Assembly: GCA_036937835.1 (NCBI GenBank)
Contig: CM072869.1
Span: 6,794,001 to 6,858,000, forward strand
DNA from: Pampus argenteus
Taxonomy: Eukaryota > Chordata > Actinopteri > Scombriformes > Stromateidae
Direction of reading: 5' to 3'
DNA: 64,000 nucleotides
Both the position numbers and the translations under genes were made by a program. The notes below the pieces were generated by a model, which was not told the origin of the DNA, made no database searches, and saw only the letters and a list, made by a program, of their open reading frames with translations. Below, one piece after another: positions 12,700 through 27,610 of this stretch (positions are counted from its first letter, which is position 1; every line of letters begins with the position of its first letter).

Positions 12700-15600
12700 C
12701 TGTGAAGCTGTGAATAGACAGGTCTCTGAAAGTCATAGTCTGGCCTCACAACAAAGACAGTTAACGTCAATTTTAAAATGTTACCTAGCAGCGACGAAGA
12801 GAGGAAAGGAGGACTTCTGTCTTCAAACAAACACAATGACTCTTACATCGACAACTGCAGAAGAACCTATTAGGACAAGAATATTTCCTCTCCATGAAAG
12901 ACAGAACAATGGGCCCGGACATCAGTTAACATGAGTCACATCTGTCTTTCTTTTTCCTGCAGGTTAAATGTCTCTTTGTCTGTCTGTGTGTATTTAACTC
13001 CTGGCTGCCTTCACGTTGACTTTATAGAGATCACGTGAACTATATTGTTTGTCTCTGAACCTGCTGTGTCACGTCACACTGTCTACAGACACAGTCCCTA
13101 ACTATGATTTTCTACATTTTTCACCGAATTGTGAATGAGCCATGTGTAAGGCAGTATGACTCATAAGCTTTAATGACTATAACTAGAATACTGTAGGCAT
13201 CTATTTTGCTAGTCATATATATAAATATGGAGTGTGTAAGTCATGTATTTGATGCATGCATTAGATGCATTTGATGAATTGTGAACTATACCTTTAAACT
13301 CATAAGAAATGTGTCCATGCTATGCGTATCGTTTCTCTTTGATGTGTACATAAATCTAAGGTTTATTAGCTTAATGCTGTAGTTTGTTGTATTATACTGC
13401 AATGGATCAGTACAACAAAATCAGAACTTTTTTGGTGCAAGTGCACATTATTTCTTTAGATGATCTTTTAGACTTAGAAAAGACTAGAAGAACTTGTTAG
13501 TTAGTTATCATTAGTACGTTGTTTTTAAGAGAATAAGGACTCTCATCCCATCTTCAGACTCTAATAATTCACTTCATAATTACATTTGAGTCGTTATTTG
13601 AGGGGATTTGGGGAAGAGAGATCAATCAGAAAACATATCAACAAGCTTTCTAAACTGAGCTGAGATGATGTTGAGGTGATGCTTTGAATACCTGAGCCAC
13701 TAACTTCTTTTGATCTGTGGAGATTAACTGGGATCAATACTAATTTGCCTTTGGCTTCCTGGCATCACAGAAAATTGGAAAACAGAAGACAAGCAAACTT
13801 TAAACTATAAACTTTACTTATGATGCCTCTAATGTTTTGTTGTGTATGCTAATCTGACATACTTTAGAATAATATTAAAGTATAAAGCTTGTAAAACACG
13901 GTTGAGCTATTTTTGTAGATTTTGCAAGTTTGATGAGGTGACGAATGAAAATAAATGTCACTGTTTAGAAACAGCTTGATACATTTTTTCCTTTAGCAAA
14001 TAGGAGTATAATTGTTTTGGAATATTTAGCCTTTTACCTATGTTCTGGATTAATTAGACAAAACACTTCAGCGGTAAAGAAAATCAATTTTCTCCATATT
14101 GTGAACAGTAATTACCCTCTTCCTTAATAACTTTTATATTCCCCGGAGTTTAACTTTAATTGAATCACAACAAGACAAAGGTCGCCAAAGGTTAAAGCCT
14201 CATATTGATTGGAAAGATAATTAACTTGAATGAGTCACGACATGTACTCTTAACCAACAACGGGACGAGGCAGGAAACTTGTTTTAAAAAGGGAATGAAA
14301 GAACACTGTGATGATGACGGACTGACAGATGGTTGAAGATGAATATCCGGTAAATACAAACAGGTTTCGAGTGTTCCCCTTCGACTGTAGGTGCTTTTAA
14401 GGAATGAGTATGTCAAGGCCTCCCCGAGTCCCACTTGAGCCACTTCATATAGGAATTCATCTCGGCAAAAATGACTACAAATTTAGAGAGAGAGGCCACT
14501 CCTTCATCTCAGCAGACAATAAAATGAACTTGCAGATGCACGAGTGCAGCCAAATCCTCATAGCAATATGTAACAACGGCTGACATCAGCACATTTTTGA
14601 TCAATGTCTCATGCTTTCATCTCAAAGGCTTGTTGATACTGGATTTGTCTTAAACACGTTTAAGACAAATAGCATTACTATTTCTTGTTACAAATCAGGC
14701 ATATGAAGGTCATATCCACCATTACATTAGACTGAACAAAAATAGCATTGTGTTAATGTTAATTTTTACATCCACATCCACAGCACTTGATGTTTTTTGT
14801 AGTTTGTCCTGGCTGTTTTGTTGCCTCTAATCGTCAGCAGATTGTAGTTCATTTAGTCAATAAATCTGTTTCTACCAAGAACCAATAATATCTGCTAACG
14901 TTACTGTCAGAGCATACTTCTACCAATCAGGAGCTAGGTTACAGATACAGATGCATGTATGTCATCAAATCAAAAGTGATCCATCTTTCAGGCCTTCATT
15001 CCCTTCGTCATAAACAAGAGTGCCTATAATACAGAGCCACCATAGTATAGAAGTGACATATAGCAAGTAGCCCTATGTTATTTAGCTATTTAACAGTTTT
15101 AAAAAAAAACCTCAAATATGATTGTCATGCTTTTCTACTCCTTGGAGAGTTCCTGGTGGCTGTCGCTGAGATGCTTGGCAAAGTTTCCTCTCTTGCATGA
15201 CACGTTTTATACAACACTGTTTCCATACAGGCTTGGTTATGTCAGTGGGTGCTGCTCCCTCTGACTTGGTTGACGTGTCAGAACAACAGGTAGGACTCTG
15301 ATTAGAGCCCCTTGGCATTTAACCTATTGAGTTTGAGTTCGTAACGCCCGAGGACAGAGGTACCACTGAATCAGCGAGCATTTCTCCATTTGCATTTAGA
15401 TTGTGCTTCCATAATAAAAGGCGAGAATAAGTTTGCCACGGAACGACATAATCCAACCTTCTTTCTTTCAGCATTAGCAACATCTCATAGGGAGAGGGCA
15501 TCTCTGCTGGCAGGCCCTCCGGTGGTAAACAGTGAAGCAAACGTTCAGCAGATCAAAAGGTCTGAATGAACTTATTGAAATATTTTTTGCCAGTGGCATA

Positions 15601-17270
15601 ATAGACATTTTCTTAAATGAATCTTATGAATATTTATTCATGTCTGCTACTTGTTTTAAATTAAAAAAATTATAAAAAAACGGCTATGGTTTTTACTGCA
15701 GAGATTATATTGGCAGAACATTTCAGTGGTATAACTGTGGAATTTGAAGTATTTTAAAAACTGTATGAATTGACCTACTGGTGCTTTTCACATCGAAGAA
15801 CTTTACTTCTGTCCCATATGACTGGGTTACGCTGCTTTGGTCTTATCTAAAATACGCTTGTAGTTTATAGTCCTGCAGATAAGATGATGCACTCTTTCAT
15901 GGTTTCTATATCACTGGGCCATTCTGAACCCACTAGGAGGCGTGACTCCTTTTATTAGATGTATTGATGAAAGCAGCTCCGGCAATCAAGTCAAATGGAC
16001 CAAGCCATTCATTTTCATTAGGCGCTCATATTTCTTTAGGCTTCACAGTGACGGAGAGGAGCAGACCATCTGTGAGGCTCACACAGTGGAATCATCAGCG
16101 CCGGCTTTCTAAAGGATTACCACTCAGTTTATAGGCTCGGCTCATTTTATCTGCTGCACGGCTCTTCCAACACACACTAGCAAAGCAAAAGAGTTTGTTT
16201 GTTGTGAGTCTCAGATTATCAAAGCCTTCATATTACATTTTTTTACTCAAGCACACCTACCCGGGTGTTTATTGTTCAAGCGTTATTGCACCGCCTATCT
16301 GTCTCATTATATTCTGATATCAGAGTCATTTGACAGAGAATGCATTTGGAAGAAGATTTGCTTCTTACAGACAATGGCACTCGTGCATTTTCTACTTCAT
16401 ACACGTGTTCCCCGCTCTTTTTCGCCTACTGGCTCTTCTGAATATGAATAGACAGGTTGAATGAAATGATGTTATCTGTGAATAGAGCCTCAGTCTCAGG
16501 GCAACAGCTGACAACAAATGATAGTGTAATCCCCCCCCCCATCAAAAGACTCATTATTCCAGACAGTTTCAGTACATTCATTATTTGCAGCGTTTCTTCT
16601 TCATTCCCCTGCTTCTTCCTCATGTAGAGGGTCTCTTTTGGCTGTCTAGCAGTCAGTTAAAATACTAGCGGATCTATTTACGAGGGGCCTTAATAGTTCT
16701 TTCACTCACAGTCAACAAACCCATTTCAGAGGCTTGCTAATGGGATAATGGTGTCATAATAACCCACACAGTAGCGTCTCTGGATCATTCTCACATAGTT
16801 TGCTGAACAACATGAGGACTGAGTATCTATTGAGAAGTTCATTATGAATGTTCTATTCAATGCATATTTATCTGTAAAAACCCAGATGGATGCCCTAATT
16901 GAATTGAATGAGGGTGCACATGGAGGAGCAACACTTTAAAAAACACATGAAAACCACATTCCTTTCAGTCTGAAAAGCATTTCAGCGATAGACTGTAAAA
17001 ACACTCTCGTGCGATATAGTAGTGATGGATTTGGACACTTATTATATTTTCTCTGTGGCAACAACCACACTGTATTTGTCAAGAATATGCAATATTGCAC
17101 GGATAATGTATATGAGCATTATCTCTTTCAACAGTCACGCTAAGGTCTAAATATTTATGATGTACAGCGAGAATAGAGAGAGACCCCCTTGAGAGATAAT
17201 TCATACTTGGTTTCATGAGTAACATCATAATCTCATAATTTATTTCTATTACATATGCTATTATTCTGTT
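12700..17270. other. Intergenic, no gene recognised
   Basis: This is mixed AT-rich sequence with short open frames only. A C run lies at about 16531-16540. Some stretches with little low-complexity sequence (for example 14150-14450) could be conserved regulatory DNA, but this cannot be judged from one sequence. Confidence 0.45.
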
Positions 17271-17381
17271 TTCGAATATAATATTATTCTCTCATACATA
17301 TATTAGACCTTTGTTTTCACACCCACTGTTAACTTCATTTGCACATACTACCATACTTGCATACATATACTGTTATACTAT

Positions 17382-17408
17382 CTGTCTCTCTCAGACTGAG
17401 AGAGACAG
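17382..17408. repeat. Perfect inverted repeat (13-bp arms, 1-nt loop)
   Basis: The left arm CTGTCTCTCTCAG (17382-17394) and right arm CTGAGAGAGACAG (17396-17408) are exact reverse complements around a single A. Outside them, CTGTTATA on the left pairs with TATAACAG on the right after a short mismatch, and weaker pairing seems to continue. The whole may be a palindromic MITE of roughly 200-300 bp. It could also fold as a hairpin if transcribed. Confidence 0.8.
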
Positions 17409-17570
17409 TGTGTGAATATAACAGTGTATCAGAGTATTATAGTAAATGAAAGAAAAGGTGATTATATGTAAAAGTGTAAAGTAATATGTTTGGAAGAGTA
17501 TAGTGTATGAGAGTATGATGGTACTGTGCATGTATATGTGTATATTAGTGTTTTTGTGTAGCGGTGGATG

Positions 17571-20500
17571 TGATTATGATGTTACTGCAGTTGTTACACT
17601 ACATCTCCTCTTGTTTTAGTTTATAGAACGTGTTTTGAAATTAAACTGATCCTATTATTGTGTGTATGAGAAATGAGAAATTTGTGTAAATAAAAATAAA
17701 ATATGTGACAATTAAGTATTTGCACAGAACTCAACATCATGGCCTTTCTTCTGACGTGTGGTGCTGGGAAGCTCTACGAAGTCTGTAAAGTCACTCAAAT
17801 CTGCATATTGATGGGAGCGCTGATTATCCTTGTGTAATATTTTGTCCTGACAGCAGCATTTTACATCATAAGCCTTGTCAGCAGGCGATGCCTTTAATAA
17901 CTCCTCCCCTGAGGTTTTTACCTGAAGTAATGCTTGATTAACAAATTTCAATTCATTATACCCTCTCAAAATCCTGATTTAATTATGCATTTATTCAACA
18001 AAATAGCAAGCTAATTATTAACAACATTAATCAATGCAATGAGGGGAAGAAAAAAATCAACTACTGACACGTGTTTGGAAAGCATTTTGGAAAATCCTGT
18101 ATAAATCAATAAATCATGATCGGAAAACATCTCATTATATTGTGGGCATACAACATTATAAAGTTAAAGAGTACAAATAACATTTTTTTTTTCTTTGTTG
18201 AAATCTGATCTGCATACTTGATTGATTTTTACAAAACTAAACCAGTCAGGAACATTAAATCGCTGTGTATGAACGCCAATACGGTTTCATTTGATGGTAC
18301 AGACTCTGCTCTGTTCTTTATTGTACTCCAAATAAAACCAGGCAGTATATTCTAAAGATTCAGTGGAGGCTGCAACAAAATTCCCCCGAGATTTTCAGTA
18401 CAGAATCCTGCAGTCACATATCATTGAGATATGGAATATACATACATACTGCAGAGGAGAGATGCTGCGTAGTATGATTAATAAGAAACCAGAGACGAGA
18501 GGATACTGGAGGCTGGTGGTAGAGGGAGAAATGAACATGGCTGTGTATGAGAGTAGGTGTAAGCAGCATAAACAGTAACAGCAGTGTAGCACAAGAAAGA
18601 AATGTGGTACTTCCAAATTAAACCTAGAGGTGTCAAACATGACTGGAGATAGTTTGGATCATGAAATTAACTAATAATGATTAAATAAAGTAAAGATTCC
18701 AGCTTCACTTAATCTCCTTGGTATAATACAGGAAATAAACCCATCCATCCTTTGCCAATCTTTCCACTGTACCTTGAACCATGCTACATTATTATCATAC
18801 AAACACTCATTTTCATGTTGTGAAAATATTTCTGCCTGTACTGTATCATAATCCTGATTTACAGGATGAGAAAAGTGGGTTTTTTTGTATGTAGTAATTG
18901 TGTTTAAATATATATATATATAAAAAAAAGATTTAATACACACTGACCACATTTTCCAGCTTTATCCGTCTGTTGTGAGGTTGTTTGTGAAGCTGGTGAG
19001 GCCCCATGTTTAATTCTGACAGGTGCCTTTTTCCCCATCCCACATGCAGCTGCCAATGAGCCTGTAAGCAAACAAAGGAGGAGTTGGCATATAAGAAAGA
19101 ACAGCTGGTGAGTGATAATATACAGGCCCACTAGACTACCGAGGCCTCTGTGGAACACACACTCAGAGACATGCTCAACTTTAGACCTCAGTGCCTTCAG
19201 GACCTCCAGGCAGCCTTGTCGTCTTAATCCTAGATCTACCACCACATGCATTGTCATACGTTCATCCGAGAGGACCAATTAAGCCAAAACATACAGCTAC
19301 AGATAGCATGTAGGTGGATGTTGATGACAGCATAAGGAAATATTTTTTTCTCTGCAGCCAATTTTGACAAATAAGATAATGAGATGACTGCACAGTTATT
19401 TGAGGCATTGTTAATATAAAATATAGCTTAGTACAGCTTTAAATATGACATCAGACATAATTGATACCTGAGAAATCCAGTAGTATACAGAACCATTACT
19501 TGCTTAAACCTTAAACCTCCATCAGTTACCTTCTGCTCCAGTGTTTTCCCAGTTTCAATCCACCTTACTCAGATAAATCACATTAAAAAAAAACACAGAC
19601 AAACAGCCAGACTCCGTCTGTATTCAGGGTCCTGGCCAGGTACACAAACCTATGATGTCACATTAAAGCTGCGGGAACAGAGACGAGGGAGCAGGAAGTA
19701 GGACATGCGACAAGAGGGTAAAATCAGCTTAGAGGGGTTCTGAAGGTGTCTTCACACAAACAGTTGCCACACACAATCCCATACACACATCGATGCAAGG
19801 CACAATAGCTGCTGTGATCCATTAGGGCAATGATAAGAGGGGTGTGTGGCAGGAAGAAGACTATAGATCTCAATGCAAATTCTCCGTCTCCTGACAGAAT
19901 GAAAAGACTAATCTTTAGGGAAAAAGCATGCTGCTGTGGCGGTAGCAGGCAGTTTCACTGGGGCGAAAGAGGAAGACTGGTAAACAAGAATTAAATGATG
20001 CCGAATGTGCACCGAGGCTGCCGGCATGACATTTCTGCTCTGTGAGATTAATAATGAAGGAGATTACAGGCACCTCGATGGGGACACACAAATGAGACAA
20101 AACCCAGGAAGATTATTAGAAGGCTGACAGCCCACGTCAAATAACGGAGAGCCCCAGACAGCTGTTGTGAAATTAATATTTTATGGCCTTCCATCAAAGA
20201 CCTCAAGGAGGGATCTCGCTATTCACAACGAGGTTGACTTTTATATCAACAAAACTGTGGTGCCCTTGTGTTGAAAATATGTTCTGGTTATCATTCTCAC
20301 AATATGAGGGAGACTATAACTATACCTTAAGAAGGGAGAGACTGCCAAATAATTCATAGAGGATTACAAAGAGTTATATTATTTCTGTAAACCTCACTGC
20401 CTTAAAGCTATTGTTCTGTGAATGAAATGGGACACCGGATTTGCCAAAGGAAGCAATCGAGGCAAAGCAGCAACATCTGAAGAGCCAGGAAGACACGGTA

Positions 20501-23500
20501 GGGGGCATCTGGAGGTCAGGAATGACCTATATGCTATATATGATGTTTATAATGACCTACGTAGAGGCAATCACAAAATATGTGTTGCACCTGAACAAGT
20601 CTGAACACAGTTTACATGTTTATAGTCTTCAAATGATGTGGTGAGGAATGTTGATGTGACACAGGATCAAACAGGTGAATTTAATTTTTCAAGTTTTCGC
20701 CTCTCATTCAGCTCTGAATGTTGGTTTGAGCCCGAAAAGGTGTCATGGCAGAGCAGTACATAACCAGCTAAGCAGTCACCACAGAGAAATATAATTGCCT
20801 GTTTCACAGATGTGGTAATTCTCTATAACAGGTTCCTGGACGAAGTATTATAATTGCATAACACCCCTGGCATTTGAACATGAGGCCACATGTAAATAGC
20901 TGGTGACGGGTGATGATGCACGGTTATGTCATTCTCCGTCTCGGCGCAGACGAAGGTCATTCAGCTTTTTGCGAGGACTGTTCATCACCCGCCATGTTTA
21001 CGTTGCTACAGCAGTAGATAGAATTCATTGCTTTTTATATTCATTCCATTTCACCACACTGTGAACCCCATAATGCAAAGCAGCAGCGAAGATGGCGTGA
21101 GTGTGAAGTATTACTTGCACCATATACGAGGCTCCGCTGACTTTACAATCAACAATGGGGACAAGTCAAAAGCAATATCTGTCATAGGTTAAGAATATGT
21201 TTAAAAAAAAAAAACATTAAACAAAAAATATTCATAAATAATGAAATTATTGCATATATTTCCAATTTGACCATATTTTCTAGTGTTGTATGCCAGGTCA
21301 CAATAGTTTGAAAGCTTGTAGGAGATTAATACCAAGCATTGGATTGCTTAAAAGACGTCAAGTTGTCAGGTGATATATACGTCTGATGATTCTGTGCTGA
21401 ATAATGCCATATTAATGTCCGATTCATAGGCCTTATCACACCTGTTTATTACCATATTGCTTTCATTACATCTACTCTCCCCTTTGGGAATTGCTTGTGA
21501 TGTGCTTATCTACATAGAGTTTTATTCAATATATTTTCACATTACGAGGTTCTATAGATGTCAGCTGCCAGTATGACGTAAACTGTAGTCTATATTTGAC
21601 AAGTTTACGGTTATAGATTACAGTGTCACAGTGTAATTTTATTGTATATAAAGAGGTTTACCAATAAAACTTGGAAAAACACCTACTTTACAAAAAAAAA
21701 TTGCATACAAGGAAATGGGCTAGGGAATAAGCAGCAATTTAAGATTTTACAAAGGAAACACTAGACCCACTACTACTATAATACAACCGAGCCAATAATA
21801 ATTTTATTGTGCTTTTTTTTTACTGTGAAAAGACAAAACATTAACAATGACGACACTATCTTTGGATATATTTTTCCCTGATTTTCATTAGAAAACTGCC
21901 AAACATAGGAAATTAAACAGGAAGTTCATATTCGAAATTAATATTGAGCCCTTTGGATCATTGGTAGAATTAATTCAATGCATTAGTCCAACAATATAAC
22001 CACACATGAATGGCTATCAGGTCCCTCTGTGTTCCTGATCATCAAAAGAAATATTAGCTGAGCTATTCAGCCTCCACTGTTGAATGGAATCTAATTTACA
22101 ATATGCCTACAAGACCTTTTTTGATAGAAATATGAGGTGGGCATGTGCATGTGTGAAGGGGGGAGATAGAGAACAATGCAATAGAATAGGAGAGAATATG
22201 AGAGAAGCCTACCATTCACATGCACTCCACAATACAAGCGTATTTTTTTTAATAATTAATAATAGGATGTCGAACGGTGAACAGAGTCAATCTGTGCCAT
22301 AAAGGTACACCCACTTGTCTTTTGTGTTTTAGCAGCCAGTAACAGACGTAGATGGTGATTTTGCTTCAAATATGGACAGAAAAACCCTAGAAAGTTTCAT
22401 TCTTTAAAATTTTAAATTACATTATTACAAACTGTTGTAAAAAATTGTTTGTGTTTGCAATATTTCAATGCATACCCATCTGCTTTTCTTCTTATTTATT
22501 CATTATACCACAAGTTAAAAAGAGCATCTATTCACAATTAAGGGCGTTTTCAACATCAGTCAAATAGACACCTTTAAAATCAAAAGAAAAACTTCAATAG
22601 TAAAATTCACCACAAAAGAATAGAGAGCAGAAAAAAAGACGTCTGACCAATACTCAAGCAAGAATAGGATCTGATTCGATTTGTGCGCTGTGTGTCTGAG
22701 ACAAGAGTGCCCGTCTCTGCCTGCTGGTATCTGATTTGTTTACCAAGCCAATTAATTGAATTCTGCGCTCAGATATAAACGACATCAGTGGCGGGATGGT
22801 TTAAAATGGTTTTCAATGAGAAAACTGTCCAAAGCAGATTGTAGGATTGTATTAAACTCTCTGACAACAATGCAGGACCTCATGTGGAGCACAGCGGCCA
22901 TCTATTCATTCATCAGAGGTGTCTTCAAATAAGAAAATGTTGCAATAGCGCTTGCCTGCTTGATTTATTAGATATACGATTTTAGGGACTATCAATTGTG
23001 ACAGCCCTTGAAGACAGTACGAATTAAAACCATGGGTGTTACAAATGTTAGCCGGTTTTCAATGAATATGTTTAGATTGCCTCAATTTAGTTTAGTTAGT
23101 TAATTAGTTACATCCTCCACAGCAAAATGCCCCCTGGTTTGTCCTGCTACTGGAAAACAGAAAGAAATCTGCATTAAAGACGTTGTTCGACTCTGCCTCA
23201 TCACTCACGACACAAGGACACATCATTATGTGTAATTGCTTAGAAAGTGAATGTATTTTCAACAATATAGACTCTCACAATCACAGCAGATTATCATCAT
23301 ATGGCTGTATTCTTATTCGGCTGATCAGTCACATGTGTTACTGTGAATAATAGTTTAATTCTCTCACCAAAGACAAAGAGTTATCTTTTCAGATGCTCAT
23401 GGGGATATTTGCCTGTAAATAATGTCGGATGTTTGCTGTTTCCTCAAAAATGCTGGCCTAAACAAAATCACGTGCACTTAAGATAATGAAAAAATACCCT

Positions 23501-26500
23501 ACTATGTAATGGCTGTGTACAGCAATCTCCTTAAAACTTGACTAATACTGCCCTCCAGAAGCAATTTTTATTGATTACACTGCAGCACAACATTGGATCC
23601 TCATAACTTTACATACCTTATGAGATGTCTTTGTTCCCGGTGTGTTCATGTCCCACAGTTCCTATGAGTAGAGGGCACACCTGAGGACTTTTGGGCTGTG
23701 GGGTATCCTACTCCCTGGAACTATTCTCTGATTAAAAGCAGAACCACTGCAGCAGAATACATACACAGCCAGTGAATCAAAGCCATATTTACATATTGCA
23801 CACCAAAGAAAGGAAACCCCCCCTCGTATTAGCATTGTGTGTGTGAGTGTTTGTGGGGTCATAGCAACATCATACAATGATTTAAGTGATATGCATGATT
23901 TGTCTACTTAACCTAGTTTAACAAACAGAATTTTTAGTCACATCTAGCTAGGTCCAGCTGTCCACACATGCTGTAGCTACCCAGTGATAATAAAGCTGGA
24001 GACAAAGCATTGTGCCATGCAAATAGGAGTATATTCAAAAAAAGGACTATTGGGGTGACAGTGATGTATAGCCTGTGAGGGATTCAGGGCATCAGGACAT
24101 TTTGTGCTGCATGTTGTTCCCAATCAGTATCCTTCTGCTCCACTTTTTGAATATGCACTATTAGCGTGTCTGCAAGGGTTGATATTATAATTAGTAGCAG
24201 TGTTTATAGAAGCAGCCTATCTGTGATGTGTATATGAAGCTTCACATTCTCCCAAAATATGACCTTCTCTTAAATTCACAGAGGAATATCTTAACAGCTG
24301 CAACTTTTTTGTTGTTACTAATGGAGAGGAAAGAGTTAAGACAGGTACCAAGAAAGGGCAATGATATGGGATTCTGAGTGAGTGCACCATTGTAAGGTGT
24401 CACGTCTAACTTTACTTTTTGACACCAAAGGCAATTTGAAACAAAAGCAGTTATCCTTCAGGCTATAGCCACTCCTCCATCTTAGTCTTTTTTTCATTGT
24501 AAAACCCAGCACTGTCAAATGGTCTGAAAAGCACTATGAAATCAGTAGCCATGAATCATAAAGCCTGCATAGACTGACTGTAACCTACTGTAATAAAGTA
24601 TAATGGTGCACTCCAGCCTCAAGGTCAGTTGCTGTGAGAAAGAGACTCCGCGGTGCAGCCAACTGCATCAGCCTCCCTTTTTTGCATTCACTTAATTCCT
24701 CAGTAGTTCACCAGCACGGGCAGCAGCATGTTGTTCATTTTATTTCAAACTCACTGCAGATTATCATCTTCAAGAGTTACCTTTTTTTTTGCATAATCAC
24801 CAATGATACTTTAAAAGGTTAAAATGAAAAAACTCCAAACAAAGCACCAGATGACCTGAGGGCCATTACCATTTCCACATTGTAAAATAACACAAGGCTG
24901 CCACTTACAGTTTTCTAAAGATAGCAGCATTCAAATCAAGCAGCACTGGGTAGGATATTTTCACTGTAAAAATTAGCCTCAGTCACAACGTGGAGCTCCA
25001 GTAGAGATGATAATACCACCCCCTGCAAAAGTGAAAATTCACTCTTATCACACTTGGTGATTTGGTAACGAAAAAAAAAATAGTGTGCTGCTATTTGGAG
25101 GCTGCACATGTGCGAAGCCAATGCAGCTTCAAGTAATTTGTGCAGCATTTGCAATTTGTTGATGGTTCAAAAGAAGCATGAACTACATTGTATTGAAGTT
25201 ATTACTCACTGGTTAGCTCTCTGCAGATGCTGTGTGGATCATTCTCAGCTTGAGGAAAAGCCTGGAAGCAGCAAAGAGCTGAGATTTGACCAGCAAGACT
25301 TCCTGTCAAGATTCTCATTACTCACAGTGCAGGTGTCCCACTACCCAGAATGCAACTGAACAAGCAAAATCTCCTGCATGCTCCTGATGCTGCATTGTAT
25401 CAACCCTTGGAAAAGTGCAGGTATATGAGCTCACTTGGTATTTAAGAGTTCATTAGTGCACTAGGAGCTATTTACAACAATGTGAAGGTAGGTCCGGTTC
25501 CTTTATGACCGGGCTACATAGTGTAATGCACATGAATATGAAACGGTAACTGATGAGCTCACCATGACTAATGAAAACGCCCTGATCTCAGCAACAATGC
25601 TGACACTGAAATAATACGGGAAGGGGTTAGGTGATCGGTGTTTACATTGTGTAATAAATGAGAAACGGGCCTTATGCACTGACTGCCAGACATTATTTAT
25701 TAATTCTCAAGTTCAGCGGAGGCAATCACAGACCAAATCATATTAGCTATTTGTATTGGATACGGACTCTGACCCACAGCTCATGAATAAGGGAAACAGA
25801 AACTTTACTGGAATGTTAATGGGATTCATAGAGACAATGAATGTACAATGGGGCAATTGCTACGTTTGTATACCACACTGAGTTTGCATGGTTGACCACG
25901 CATGTTAATCACTTCCACCTTGGAGGTTTCAGTTCAACATTTTAGGAGGAGGGAGCTTCATTTGAGCAGGGTATTTTAAAATGTTTTGATCTAAAGCTTA
26001 GTTTTAACCAAATACATTTATACATGAACCTCAATACCTATATTAGTGGCTGAATGGGCAGTAATATTACTGAAAATATCATTTTCTCTCACATCTGAGA
26101 ACTTGCAATAATCCCACATTAACAGATGAGCTAGTGAAGCATAAGTAGCTATATTACCCAGCTCTTAAGATTTGCAATACAGCCATGAATAATATACTAG
26201 ATTATCTCTGGATGGAGCTAACAGTATTATAATATGGTTAGGGAGTATTATACATATTCTTATTCCAATCCAGATAATACAGGTTTCAGTAACAGTTTGT
26301 TTTACCTTTTTATTTTTTTAATTGAATAGTGACTTGTAATCAGAGTTCAAATTATGCTCTGAAATATTTTCAGTATTTAGTTTAATTGGCCCCATAATGC
26401 ATTTGGTTGGGATGAAAATGAAACAACAAATGGCCCATAAAGCAGAGGGTGTGAAAGAAGAAGAAGAAGAAAAAAAAAAGTCCAAATATTTCATAGAGGC

Positions 26501-26957
26501 AATGAAAGACCCCTGCCAATAATGACACACAAACACATCGAGCAGAGAGTTTGAATACACAGAGCTGTGATGAAGCAAATAGTGAGACAACAGGAGATTA
26601 GACTTTTCAACTAATCCTAAACGTATTTACTTGTATAACTTTGGTATTATATTCAAGAGTCAACTGAATGTGAAATAAACCTTCATTTCATTGCAATTTG
26701 CAGTTTCCTGTGAAGGAGTTTTTCTGCACTGCCAACTACTGTAGGTAGTTTTTGTAATAAGATGCAACCTACTGTAGTCTAAAATGAACATACACCACTG
26801 CTTTCCACTATTTTTATATTCAGCCTAGAAGCACAGTTCATAATACATGTAAAGAAAGAATATCTGGGCAAAAATATCACTGCTGAACATTTTACTGGTT
26901 AACATTTCAGGTAGAAGGTCATTCTTAAGACTCCATGAATGTCTATCTGTCATTCAG
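17571..26957. other. Intergenic, no gene recognised
   Basis: This AT-rich stretch has short unsupported open frames. Low-complexity spots include a TA run at about 18907-18920 and a GAA/A-rich run at about 26457-26479. I saw no exon pair, RNA gene or named transposon. Confidence 0.45.
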
Positions 26958-27330
26958 TCCTTTGGTTCAGACTAAAATCTCTCAACTATTTCATCGATTG
27001 TCATGAAATTTTGTACAGACATTCATGGTCCACAGAGGAGGAATCCCATTGGCTTTGGTGATCCCCTGACTTTTCCTGTAGCGCCACCATGAGGTTGATA
27101 TTTGTGGTTTAATCTATTAGGTTGTAATGAAATTTGGCACAGAAATTCATGTCCTTCCGCACAATGAATTGAAAACTTTAGTGATCCCTTGATTTACATC
27201 TAGTTCCACCATCAGGTCAAAATGTGTCCAATACCTGCACAATCACAGCCTCAGCTGTTCTACTGCGCTTAGATCTAATTAGCAAATGCATGCTAATGCA
27301 TTAAACTAATATGTTGACATAGGCTGGAGT
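26958..27330 (+). repeat. Dispersed teleost repeat with two internal tandem units
   Basis: The sequence contains two diverged copies of a roughly 100-bp unit. Each has TCATGAAATTT or TAATGAAATTT, then ACAGA.ATTCATG, a TTTGGTGATCCC or TTTAGTGATCCC block, and a TAG.GCCACCAT or TAGTTCCACCAT block. The first unit spans about 26990-27100 and the second about 27115-27215. A tail (CAGCCTCAGCTGT...CTAATTAGCAAATGCATGCTAA) follows. I recognise this as a common interspersed repeat of fish genomes but cannot name the family with certainty. It has no coding capacity. Confidence 0.65.
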
Positions 27331-27610
27331 TATACTCGTCTTTAACTACGTGTTAGCATGCACATGATGGCTGCTTTGCATATTCTGCACATTTGCAATG
27401 TTGATTGTGCACATCCGCAGAAATGAATGCTACACGTCCACAAGATACAATAGAACAGCAGGGGGAGTGTGGGAGCAGTATGGGGATGTGAAGGCAACAA
27501 CAATGGCAGAAGAAATACTGATACACAAAATACATGATGTTTACATCATGCAAAGTCCTATTTACTTCTCTGGTGCGCCCTCTAGTGGACTCCAGTAAAG
27601 TACATAGGCA
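27322..27610. repeat. Possible second interspersed element (MITE-like)
   Basis: The segment opens with AGGCTGGAGTTATACTCG and closes near CTTCTCTGGTGCGCCCTCTAGTGGACTC. Both resemble parts of a short non-autonomous fish repeat that I know only loosely. Clear terminal inverted repeats and a target duplication were not found, so the limits are approximate. Confidence 0.3.

Noticed and set aside
18904..19278. 124-codon open frame on the - strand
   Set aside because: It ends in a TA-repeat-derived Ile/Tyr run and has no recognisable domain or splice context.
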